In this document: in pieces, positions 11,262 to 18,449 of the stretch
Numbering within the stretch: the stretch's first letter is position 1
Layout: each line of letters begins with the position of its first letter
Source: Nesterenkonia aurantiaca
Lineage (GTDB): Bacteria; Actinomycetota; Actinomycetes; Actinomycetales; Micrococcaceae
Reading direction: 5' to 3'
Assembly: GCF_004364585.1 (NCBI RefSeq)
Contig: NZ_SOAN01000001.1
Coordinates: forward strand, 310,001-374,000
Length of the DNA stretch: 64,000 nucleotides
Notes under the pieces: model-generated
Database searches by the model: none
Seen by the model: only the letters and a program-made list of their open reading frames with translations
What the model was told of the DNA's origin: nothing
Position numbers and translations under genes: made by a program

Positions 11262-12316
11262 GGCCCCACAGTCCCCTCGATCTCCGGGGCGAGCTCCTCC
11301 AGCGCGTAGATCTGCGCCTCCGGGGTGCCCAGCGAGAAGGCGTTGGCCAGGTCGCCGGTGATCACCAGGTCTCGGCCGTCCTGCACCGCGGGGATGCTCA
11401 GCCAGCCGGCGTCCTCGGTGATCTCGGTCTCCTCGATGAAGATCGGGAACCCGAGGAGCAGGTCGGCGTCGAGCAGCTCTAGCTGCTCGTCAGAGATGTT
11501 CACGCTGAACTCGCCCTCACCGCCGAGCTCGGCGATCTCGGGGTTCTGCTCAAAGCCGAGATCCTCCAGGAAACCGACCCGGCCGTCGGCCTCGGTATAG
11601 GCGCCCCAGCCCTCAGCCGTCCGGGTGGCCACCGTCACGGACTGGCTCTCCCACTCTGGATTCTCCTGCGCGGCAGCCGCGAAGGCATCCTCCTGCTCGG
11701 TGAGCATCTCCTCGCCGGTCTCTGGCTGCCCCAGGGCGGCGGCGATCATGCGCACCTGCTCCTCGGGCTCGGTCAGGTAGTTCGCGCCCTCGGGGGCCAC
11801 TCCCACCGTCGGCGCGATCGAGCTCAGCCGGTCATAGCGCTCCTGGTCGCCCGAGCTGCGCACGTCCAGGATCAGGTCCGGTTCCAGCGCGGCCACCGCT
11901 TCATAGGAGAGCTCCAGCGTGCCGAGCATCTCCGGGGATTCCGTATAGGGGTTCTGCACCCAGGGGCCGATGCCGTCCGGGTCTTCGAAGCCGAGCCAGT
12001 CCGAGGCGCCCACCGGTTCGACGCCGAGATCCAGCGCCACTTCAGCGTCACCCCAGCCCAGGGCGACGACTCGCTCCGGCGCCTGCTCAATGGTGACCTC
12101 GCCGAACTCGGTCTCGATGCTCGCGGGGTAGGCCCCGGCCGCCCCCTGGGCCGCCTCGCCGCCGCCCTCCTCGGTGCCGCCCTCCTCGGTGCCGCCCTCC
12201 TGCTCGGAGGAGTCCGCACAGCCGGAGAGAAGCAGTGCGGCGGTCGCTGCCAGGGCGATGCCGGCCGAGGCTGAGCGCCGCGCGTGAGAACCAGCCAGCT
12301 GGCGAGATCCGTTCAA
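11258..12316 (-). CDS. Iron-siderophore ABC transporter substrate-binding lipoprotein
   Basis: 352 residues from a TTG start at 12316 preceded by AGGAG (12328-12324) at eight bases. The in-frame ATG at 12370 would add 18 residues with no function and has no ribosome-binding site. The signal peptide ends in LLLSGC, followed by a Glu/Gly repeat linker (GGTEEGGTEEGGGE). The mature part is a FepB/FecB-type periplasmic-binding fold: RVVALGWGDAEVALDLGVEPVGASDW, LEPDLILDVRSSGDQERYDRL and VSVNISDEQLELLDADLLL-like segments in order. It delivers ferric siderophore to the divergently encoded FecCD permeases and shares an operon with the siderophore-interacting reductase. Confidence 0.88.
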   Translation of the reverse strand: MNGSRQLAGSHARRSASAGIALAATAALLLSGCADSSEQEGGTEEGGTEEGGGEAAQGAAGAYPASIETEFGEVTIEQAPERVVALGWGDAEVALDLGVEPVGASDWLGFEDPDGIGPWVQNPYTESPEMLGTLELSYEAVAALEPDLILDVRSSGDQERYDRLSSIAPTVGVAPEGANYLTEPEEQVRMIAAALGQPETGEEMLTEQEDAFAAAAQENPEWESQSVTVATRTAEGWGAYTEADGRVGFLEDLGFEQNPEIAELGGEGEFSVNISDEQLELLDADLLLGFPIFIEETEITEDAGWLSIPAVQDGRDLVITGDLANAFSLGTPEAQIYALEELAPEIEGTVGP

Positions 12317-12433
12317 GAGGATGCTCCTAGTGATGAAAGGATGTGAGGGTGGCCTGTGGCCACCCATCAAGAATAGATCAAATTAGAACACAAGATAGTA
12401 CCCATTTCCGACTAAGGCGAGACTCATCCCGGT
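12317..12433. promoter_or_regulatory. AT-rich divergent promoter region of the iron operons
   Basis: The 117 bases between the two divergent iron-uptake operons include a conspicuously AT-rich core (about 12366-12410), in sharp contrast with the surroundings. Promoters for both directions must lie here. I could not align a convincing DtxR/IdeR box (TTAGGTTAGGCTAACCTAA); only a TTAG at 12383-12386 and a CTAA at 12411-12414 remain. Confidence 0.4.
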
Positions 12434-13495
12434 ATGACCGTAGATTCAGGCACGCTCAGACGCCCTGGGATGCACTCGCATGCCCCAGGTCGCGTCGCCG
12501 CTCCGCGCACCACTCTCGCCCTGGTTCTGGGCCTGGTCATCCTGGCGCTGCTGTGCGCGGCGAGCATCAGCATCGGCAGCCGCGGCATCGGGCTGGACAC
12601 GGTCTTCTCGGCGCTGAGCGGCGGGGAGGTCAGCGCCAACGATCAGCACGCGGTGCTGGGACTGCGCCTGCCGCGCACTCTGGCCGCCGTCGTCGTCGGG
12701 ACCGCTCTGGCGGTGGCGGGAGCGCTGATGCAGTCGCTGACCCGGAACCCGCTGGCCGAACCGGGCCTGCTCGGAGTCTCCGCCGGCTCGGCCTTCGCCG
12801 TGGCGATCGCCATCGTGGGCTTCGGAATCACCTCTCCGTTGGGGTACATCTGGTTCGCCCTGGCCGGAGCCTTCTTCGCCACGGTCGCGGTGGCGTTGAT
12901 CGGCGGCATGTCCTCCGGCAAGGTAGATCCGATGCGGATGGTGCTGGCCGGGGTGGCGCTGTCCGCGGTGCTCTCCGGGATCATCGGGGCGCTGCGCGTC
13001 GCGGACCCGCGCACCTTCGGCGCACTGCAGGTCTGGGAGGCCGGGATCCTCGCCGGGCGTGGCCTCGACGTCACGCTGACCGTGGCCCCGCTGGTGCTGC
13101 TCGCGCTGATCGTGGCGCTGCCGCTGGGCAAGGGGCTGAACACGCTGGCGCTCGGTGACGAGCTGGCGGCGGCCCTCGGCGTCTCGCTGTGGAAGACCCG
13201 GGTGCTGAGCATCCTGGCGATCACGGTGCTCGCCGGGGGTGCCGCGGCGATCGCCGGACCGATCGCGTTCATCGGGTTGATGGTCCCGCATGCGGCGCGC
13301 TTCTTCGCCGGGGCGGACCAGCGCTGGGTGCTGCTGCTCTCGATGATCTTCGGCCCGATCCTGATGCTCACCGCGGACATCGCGGCCCGGCTGATCGTCT
13401 GGCCAGGGGAGATGCCGGTCGGGCTGGTCAGCGCGCTGATCGGCGCCCCAGTGCTGGTGCTGCTGATCCGCCGGCGGAAGGCGCTGAAGCTGTGA
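12434..13495 (+). CDS. Iron-siderophore ABC transporter permease (FecCD family), subunit 1
   Basis: 353 residues with nine or ten transmembrane helices. The family motifs LRLPRTLAAVVVGTALAVAG, ALMQSLTRNPLAEPGLLGVS and GPIAFIGLMVPHAARFFAG appear in the usual order and spacing; the last is the cytoplasmic loop that contacts the ATPase. It forms half of the import pore for ferric siderophores. It is the first gene of a two-permease operon divergent from the binding-protein gene. Its stop overlaps the GTG start of the second permease. No strong ribosome-binding site is visible in front of the ATG. Confidence 0.92.
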   Translation: MTVDSGTLRRPGMHSHAPGRVAAPRTTLALVLGLVILALLCAASISIGSRGIGLDTVFSALSGGEVSANDQHAVLGLRLPRTLAAVVVGTALAVAGALMQSLTRNPLAEPGLLGVSAGSAFAVAIAIVGFGITSPLGYIWFALAGAFFATVAVALIGGMSSGKVDPMRMVLAGVALSAVLSGIIGALRVADPRTFGALQVWEAGILAGRGLDVTLTVAPLVLLALIVALPLGKGLNTLALGDELAAALGVSLWKTRVLSILAITVLAGGAAAIAGPIAFIGLMVPHAARFFAGADQRWVLLLSMIFGPILMLTADIAARLIVWPGEMPVGLVSALIGAPVLVLLIRRRKALKL

Positions 13496-14556
13496 CCGCG
13501 ACGCGTGAACCCCTCACCCGTCGCGCCCTTCGCCGCCCCCGCCGCCCCCATCGCCGCCCCCCTCGCGCCCTTCGATCCTGGCTCGTGGGCCTCGGACTGT
13601 GTCTGGGCATCCTGGTCCTGAGCGTCACCGCGCTCGGAATGGGCGACTACCCGTTGAACCCGGTCGAGGTGCTCACCGCACTCACCGGAGGCGGCGGCTT
13701 CGACGCCACCGTGGTGCTGCAGTGGCGGCTGCCACGGATCACCGCCGCGCTGATCTTCGGGACCGCACTGGCGCTCTCGGGCGCGCTGTTCCAGACGCTG
13801 ACCCGCAACCCGCTGGGCTCCCCGGACATCATCGGCTTCTCCACCGGCGCCTACACCGGGGTGCTGCTCGCCACGGTGGGGATCGGCGGGTTCACCGTGG
13901 CCGACGGGCTGATCGGCACCTCGCTGGGCGCGCTGATCGGCGGTCTGGGCACCGCGCTGCTGGTGTATTTCCTGGCCTACCGCGATGGCATGCAGGGGTT
14001 CCGGCTGATCGTGGTGGGCATCGGGGTGACCGCGGCGCTGCATGCGGTGAACTCCTGGATCCTGCTGCGCGCGCAGACCGAGACCGCCATGGGCGCGGCG
14101 ATCTGGGGTGCCGGTTCGCTGGGCCTGACCAGCTGGTCCGCCGTGCTCCCGGCGGTCGCGATCGTGCTCGCGGCGCTGCCGCTGCTGCTGATCTCCGTCC
14201 GGCCGCTGCGCCAGCTGGAGCTCGGCGACGACGTGGCGGCCTCCCACGGGGTCCGCGTGGAGCCGACCCGACTCGCGATCCTCGGGATCGGGGTGCTGCT
14301 CACGGCACTGGTCACCGCCGCCACCGGGCCGATCGCCTTCGTCGCACTGGCCGCCCCCCAGATCGCCCGGCTGCTGGCCCGCTCACCGGGGATCCCGCTG
14401 GTGCATTCCGCGCTGATGGGCGCGCTGGTGCTGCTCGGATCCGACATCATCGCGCAACAGGCGCTGGCCCAGCCGATCCCGGTCGGGATGGTCACCGTGG
14501 TGCTCGGCGGCGGCTACCTGGCGGCGCTGCTGGCCTATCAGGCCCGAAAGAGCTGA
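13492..14556 (+). CDS. Iron-siderophore ABC transporter permease (FecCD family), subunit 2
   Basis: 354 residues from the GTG at 13492, which overlaps the stop of the first permease (GTGA). After an Arg/Pro-rich cytoplasmic leader (about 30 residues, RRALRRPRRPHRRPPRALR) the helices begin. LQWRLPRITAALIFGTALAL, ALFQTLTRNPLGSPDIIGF and GPIAFVALAAPQIARLLAR are the FepG-like motifs. It pairs with subunit 1 as a heterodimer. No ATPase gene follows; the stop codon lies in a short AGCTGATC repeat shared with the convergent amidohydrolase stop. Confidence 0.92.
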   Translation: MTATREPLTRRALRRPRRPHRRPPRALRSWLVGLGLCLGILVLSVTALGMGDYPLNPVEVLTALTGGGGFDATVVLQWRLPRITAALIFGTALALSGALFQTLTRNPLGSPDIIGFSTGAYTGVLLATVGIGGFTVADGLIGTSLGALIGGLGTALLVYFLAYRDGMQGFRLIVVGIGVTAALHAVNSWILLRAQTETAMGAAIWGAGSLGLTSWSAVLPAVAIVLAALPLLLISVRPLRQLELGDDVAASHGVRVEPTRLAILGIGVLLTALVTAATGPIAFVALAAPQIARLLARSPGIPLVHSALMGALVLLGSDIIAQQALAQPIPVGMVTVVLGGGYLAALLAYQARKS

Positions 14557-14574
14557 TCAGCTGATCAGCTGATC
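14551..14574. repeat. Three tandem AGCTGATC units holding both convergent stop codons
   Basis: Three perfect copies of the octamer AGCTGATC. The plus-strand permease stops in copy 1 (TGA at 14554-14556) and the minus-strand amidohydrolase in copy 2 (TGA read from 14567-14565). The array contains overlapping palindromes (TGATCA, AGCT). Confidence 0.9.
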
Positions 14575-16253
14575 CCGTCGTGGGTCAGCCGGCCACCGAG
14601 CAGCGTCGCGGAGACCCCCATCTCGCGCAGCCCGGAGCCGGAGAAGTCACTGCCGGTATGGTCGCTGCCGGCATGGTCACCGCCGCCGTGGTCACTGCCG
14701 GCGGCGCCGCTGCCGGCGAGCGGATCGGTCTCCAGCAGCACCAGATCCGCCGCATCCCCCGCACTGACCTGGTGGCCTCCCCGCGCGGTGCCGCCGCGGG
14801 TGGCGGCGGCGAGCGCGGTGGCCCGGTCCAGGCGCTGCTCGGGATGCCAGGGGTCCCGGCCGTCGCGACTGCGGCTGACCGCCGCGGCGATGGCCACCCA
14901 GGGATCCAGCGCGGCGACCGGCGCATCGGAGCCCAGTCGCAGCGGCACCCCGGCGCGGGTGAGCGCGTCCAGCGGGAAGGCCCGATCGGTGCGCCCGGCC
15001 CAGTAGGCGTCGGCCACATCGCGGTCATCCATGGCATGTTCGGGCTGCACGCTGGCGGTGAGCCCGAGTCGGGCGAAGCGAGGGATGTCCTCCCAGCGCA
15101 GCAGCTGGGCATGCTCGATCACGCCTGGCATCGCCAGCGCCTCGAAGGCATCGAGCACCGCACTGTTGGCCCGGTCCCCGATCGCATGGATCGCCGCGGC
15201 GATCCCGCCATCGCGGGCCTGGCGCATCACGTCCTGGAGCTCATCCATCGGCACGGTCTGCATCCCGCAGCTGTGCGGATGCCCCAGGTCCAACTCGGGG
15301 TAGGGGTCCCAGCACCAGGCGGTGCGGGTGTTCAGCGACCCGTCGGAGATCACCTTCAGCGGCCCCATGGTCACCAGGCCGCGCTCGTCGAGCACATCCC
15401 CGGTGGCGATCCCGGCCAGCAGCGCGGACTGCAGCCGGTCGGGCCAGACCGAGACCTCCACGCGCAGCGAGTCCACCCCCGCCGCGGTGCGCAGCGGCCA
15501 GGCCGAGATGTTGTCCGCGTTCTCGAACTCCACGATCCCCACCACTCCGCGCTGCGCCGCCGCCTGCGCGGTCTGGCGGTAGATCTCCGGGGTCAGCGCG
15601 GCTGGGTCCTGGAGCTGGTCCATCACTGCGAAGGAGTCGGCCTCGCGCAGCAGCCCGCTGGCGTCGGTGGAGACCCCGAGTCGGGACTGCAGCGCGGTAT
15701 TGAGCCACATGCAGTGCAGATCCCCGCTGATCAACCCCACCGGCACCGCCCCGGTCGCCTCATCCAGACTGCTCAGCGAGGGCAGGTCGGGCCAGAGCCC
15801 GTCGCGGAACCCATAGCCCACGACGCCGGAGCCCGCCGAGTTCGAACCTGCCGCCGCGAGCTCCGGATCGGAGCTCAGCGCACCGCGCACCAGCTGCAGC
15901 ACCTCGGCGGCGCTGGTGGTCGCGGCGAGGTCGAGCCGCCGTCGCGCGATCACCCACTGGGTGAAGTGGACATGGTGATCCCACAGCCCAGGGATCAGGA
16001 AGCGGCCCTCGGCGTCCAGGGAGTCGGCTCCCCTGCCGGACAGTGCCGCACCGGACAATGCCGCACCGGACAGCGCGGCGCCGGGGCCGGGGCCGGACCG
16101 AGGGTCCTGGCCGGCGGCAGCGATGGCGGCCACGCGTCCCTCCACCAGGTGCACGTCGCGCAAACCGCTGCTCCCAGCGCCGGGAAGCCGCACATTGCGC
16201 AGGATCAGCGGGGCGGGATGCCGAGATTCGGGCGTCATCGATCCAGGATTCAT
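14565..16253 (-). CDS. Amidohydrolase family protein (YtcJ-like, amidohydrolase 3)
   Basis: A 562-residue metal-dependent hydrolase. LIPGLWDHHVHFTQW carries the N-terminal HxH metal motif. GLISGDLHCMWLNTALQSRLG, KVISDGSLNTRTAW, AAIHAIGDRANSAVLDAF, IEHAQLLRWEDIPRFA and LRLGSDAPVAALDPW follow as in the YtcJ group. The substrate is unknown, though relatives act on amides or carbamates. Two in-frame 15-bp repeat tracts give GAALSG repeats near residue 60 and a Gly/Ser/Asp/His repeat near residue 525. The start overlaps the end of the PaiB-like gene by 4 bases (ATGA), so the two are co-translated. Confidence 0.86.
   Translation of the reverse strand: MNPGSMTPESRHPAPLILRNVRLPGAGSSGLRDVHLVEGRVAAIAAAGQDPRSGPGPGAALSGAALSGAALSGRGADSLDAEGRFLIPGLWDHHVHFTQWVIARRRLDLAATTSAAEVLQLVRGALSSDPELAAAGSNSAGSGVVGYGFRDGLWPDLPSLSSLDEATGAVPVGLISGDLHCMWLNTALQSRLGVSTDASGLLREADSFAVMDQLQDPAALTPEIYRQTAQAAAQRGVVGIVEFENADNISAWPLRTAAGVDSLRVEVSVWPDRLQSALLAGIATGDVLDERGLVTMGPLKVISDGSLNTRTAWCWDPYPELDLGHPHSCGMQTVPMDELQDVMRQARDGGIAAAIHAIGDRANSAVLDAFEALAMPGVIEHAQLLRWEDIPRFARLGLTASVQPEHAMDDRDVADAYWAGRTDRAFPLDALTRAGVPLRLGSDAPVAALDPWVAIAAAVSRSRDGRDPWHPEQRLDRATALAAATRGGTARGGHQVSAGDAADLVLLETDPLAGSGAAGSDHGGGDHAGSDHTGSDFSGSGLREMGVSATLLGGRLTHDGIS
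14646..14705. repeat. Four 15-bp repeats in the amidohydrolase C-terminus
   Basis: Four consecutive 15-base units of the form GTCACTGCCGGTATG with 1-4 changes each (starts at 14646, 14661, 14676 and 14691). They encode a GSDH-type Gly/Ser/Asp/His repeat on the minus strand. Confidence 0.8.
16036..16080. repeat. Three 15-bp repeats in the amidohydrolase N-terminus
   Basis: Units CCGGACAGTGCCGCA (16036), CCGGACAATGCCGCA (16051) and a diverged third copy (16066). They encode AALSG repeats in a surface loop before the metal-binding strand. Confidence 0.8.
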
Positions 16254-16948
16254 CGGGCGCCTCCACCCAGTGCCGCACGATTCACCCGGGCCATCCGATC
16301 CGCCAGTGCCGGATCGGCGTAGGGGCCGGTGCCGCGGAGCTCATCGATGATGCTGCGCACTGATTCCATCGGCTTGTCCTGACTCATCTTCTCCTTGGCC
16401 TCGATCCGGGTGACGCGCAGTCGGAAGCCGAGGGTGCCGCGCAGGATCCGCTGGGCGTATTCACTGTTCTCTTCCGTGGCGTCGAGCAGGTGCGGGTCCG
16501 GCAGCGGGCTCTCGAAGTGTTCCACCAGCCGGTGCAGCACGTCCAGGTTCTCGGCGTCCGAGAGCACCTCGGGCACCCCGTAGAGGTGTGCCACGGCGAA
16601 GTTCCAGGTCGGCACGTTGGGGCGGTAGCCGTACCAGCTCGGGGAGATGTAGCCGTGCGGCCCCTGGATGATCGCAAGCAGCTCGCTCGACTCGGTCGCC
16701 CCGGCATCTGGTGCGCTCCCGCCGCCCAGCCCGAGCTTGGCCTCATCGGGCCGACCGACGTGGCTGAGCAGCACCAGCGCGCCGTCGCCCTCGGCCTGAC
16801 CCTCAGCCTCCTCTTGCAGCAGCACCGGATAGTGCGAGGCGACGAGCCCTGCCGGGGTGTGCGCCACGAAGGTGCACCAGGGGTGCTGCCTGATCAGGTC
16901 CTTGAGGGCCTCGAGATCCTCGAGGGCGTAGTCCGGGTTATGCCGCAT
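16250..16948 (-). CDS. FMN-binding negative regulator family protein (PaiB-like)
   Basis: 232 residues. PaiB-family features are the N-terminal MRHNPDYALEDLEALKDLI, HTPAGLVASHYPVLL, LLSHVGRPD, IIQGPHGYISPSWY (the flavin-site motif) and VPTWNFAVAHLYG, and the tail KEKMSQDKP. The family was named from Bacillus PaiB, linked to repression of sporulation and protease genes, but the fold is a split-barrel FMN-binding protein and the true role here is open. An upstream in-frame start at 17020 adds 24 hydrophobic residues and overlaps the divergent peptidase, so the ATG at 16948 is preferred. A TATCCT hexamer lies six bases before it. Confidence 0.85.
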   Translation of the reverse strand: MRHNPDYALEDLEALKDLIRQHPWCTFVAHTPAGLVASHYPVLLQEEAEGQAEGDGALVLLSHVGRPDEAKLGLGGGSAPDAGATESSELLAIIQGPHGYISPSWYGYRPNVPTWNFAVAHLYGVPEVLSDAENLDVLHRLVEHFESPLPDPHLLDATEENSEYAQRILRGTLGFRLRVTRIEAKEKMSQDKPMESVRSIIDELRGTGPYADPALADRMARVNRAALGGGAR

Positions 16949-16954
16949 CCCACT

Positions 16955-16960
16955 AGGATA
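16955..16960 (-). promoter_or_regulatory. -10 hexamer of the PaiB-like gene, leaderless type
   Basis: TATCCT on the minus strand, followed by AGTGGG and then the ATG at 16948. The six-base spacing and lack of a clear Shine-Dalgarno suggest a leaderless transcript. Confidence 0.4.
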
Positions 16961-16997
16961 GGGAGCTGCCCTGGCCGCACCAAGTGGAAGGACCGCC

Positions 16998-18449
16998 GTG
17001 AGCCACACCAGCGGACTCACCGCGCTGGAGCCGCTGACCGGCGCGGAGATCCTGGAACGGGCGGCAGGCCTGCCCGCGGTGCAGCACTACCCCAGCGTGG
17101 ATGAGCTGCATGAGGCCTTCGCCGCGCTGGCCGCGCAGCATCCCGAACAGATGAGCGTGACGCGGCTGGGGCATTCCCGCGCCGGGGAGCCGATCCTGCT
17201 CTACTCGATCGCCGACGAGGGTGGTGACGGTGCGGAGGCCCTCTCCGGGCTGCTCGCCGGCGGCGTGCACCCGAACGAGCCGATCGGCTCCTGGACCATG
17301 CTGCACCTGGCCACGCAGCTGCTCACCGACGTGCGGCTGCGGCGCCGCCTGGCCAGCCGCTGGCACTTTCTGCCCTGCGCGGATCCGGATTCGATGCGCC
17401 TCAACGAGGGCTGGTTCCACGCCCCTGAGGACCGCGAGCTGTATTTCCAGAACTTCTACCGCCCGGCGGGCCCGGAACAGGTGGAGTGGACCTTCCCGTT
17501 CCGGTACAAGGCGGCGCACTTCGACGCGATGCTGCCCGAGACCCACGCGCTGCAGCGCGCCATCGATCTGACCCGGCCCGACTTCTACCTGCCGCTGCAC
17601 AACGCCGAGTCCGGCGGGGCCTACTACTACCTCTCCGACACCCTCTGTGCCGCCCCAGGCGCCCATGTCGAGCCGCTGCATGCGCTGCTCAGCGAGCTCC
17701 CCACGGCCATGGGAGTCCCGCTGCACCGCGGCGAACCGGAGGCAGCGCACTTCGAGGTCCTCTCCCCCGGGATCTTCGCCATGGGCAGTCTCGAGGAGGC
17801 CTATGACTGGGTGGAGGCGCTGGGGCTGGACCCCTTCCCGGAAGGCTCCACCGGGGAGTCCTCCACCGGCTATGCGAGCCGCCACGGCACGCTCTCGATG
17901 GTGGCCGAGATGCCGCAGTGGAAGCATCTGCTCGCCGATGACATCAGCCCCGGCGGAGCGTCCTACGCGTCTGCCCTGCGGGATCAGGCCGCAGCGCTGA
18001 GCGCCTCGGGTGAGCTGCTTCTGGAACTCCTGGACCGACTCGCGGCGGAGTCCGAGCCTCCGCTGCTGCGCGCCAGCCGAGCCTTCCTTCCACTGCTGGG
18101 CCAGGCCGCGCAGTCCCAGCGCGCCCGAGCCGAGGATCCGGCCTGTCAGCGCGAGGCGACGGTGGCCGAGCTCCACGGCCTGCAGGGCGTCCTGCATATG
18201 CTGAGGCTGCGCTTCGGCGGCATGTTCCTGCGCGCACTGCGCGAACTGGGCATTGCAGGATCGCCGGGGGCGGCCAGCCTGGCCGAGGAGCTCTCCCCGG
18301 TCTACGCGGACTGGACCTCCGAGGCTGCCGAGCAGGAGCAGGATCTCGAGCCCATCCCGATCAAGGACGCCGCCGGGCTGCAGTACGGCGCCGTCCTGGC
18401 CCTGGCGGCGCACACGCTGCGGAGCCGGCTCAGTCCACCGCTCGCTTGA
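16998..18449 (+). CDS. M14 family zinc carboxypeptidase
   Basis: 483 residues from a GTG start with GGAAGGA eight bases upstream. The M14 catalytic set is visible: the zinc motif GGVHPNEPIG (HxxE), the third zinc histidine in FYLPLHNAESGGAYYYLS and the catalytic glutamate in TLSMVAEMPQW. No signal peptide is present, so it should act in the cytoplasm on peptides or amide-linked small molecules. The C-terminal 150 residues are a helical extension not needed for the M14 fold. It is divergent from the PaiB-like gene. Its last 20 bases overlap the convergent putA. Confidence 0.87.
   Translation: MSHTSGLTALEPLTGAEILERAAGLPAVQHYPSVDELHEAFAALAAQHPEQMSVTRLGHSRAGEPILLYSIADEGGDGAEALSGLLAGGVHPNEPIGSWTMLHLATQLLTDVRLRRRLASRWHFLPCADPDSMRLNEGWFHAPEDRELYFQNFYRPAGPEQVEWTFPFRYKAAHFDAMLPETHALQRAIDLTRPDFYLPLHNAESGGAYYYLSDTLCAAPGAHVEPLHALLSELPTAMGVPLHRGEPEAAHFEVLSPGIFAMGSLEEAYDWVEALGLDPFPEGSTGESSTGYASRHGTLSMVAEMPQWKHLLADDISPGGASYASALRDQAAALSASGELLLELLDRLAAESEPPLLRASRAFLPLLGQAAQSQRARAEDPACQREATVAELHGLQGVLHMLRLRFGGMFLRALRELGIAGSPGAASLAEELSPVYADWTSEAAEQEQDLEPIPIKDAAGLQYGAVLALAAHTLRSRLSPPLA

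Noticed and set aside
12366-12414. DtxR/IdeR iron box in the divergent iron promoter
   Set aside because: The region is AT-rich and suggestive, but no 19-bp match to TTAGGTTAGGCTAACCTAA could be aligned with acceptable mismatch.
14646-14705. CRISPR-like short tandem repeats
   Set aside because: Units are contiguous without spacers and lie in frame inside a gene, so this is a coding minisatellite.
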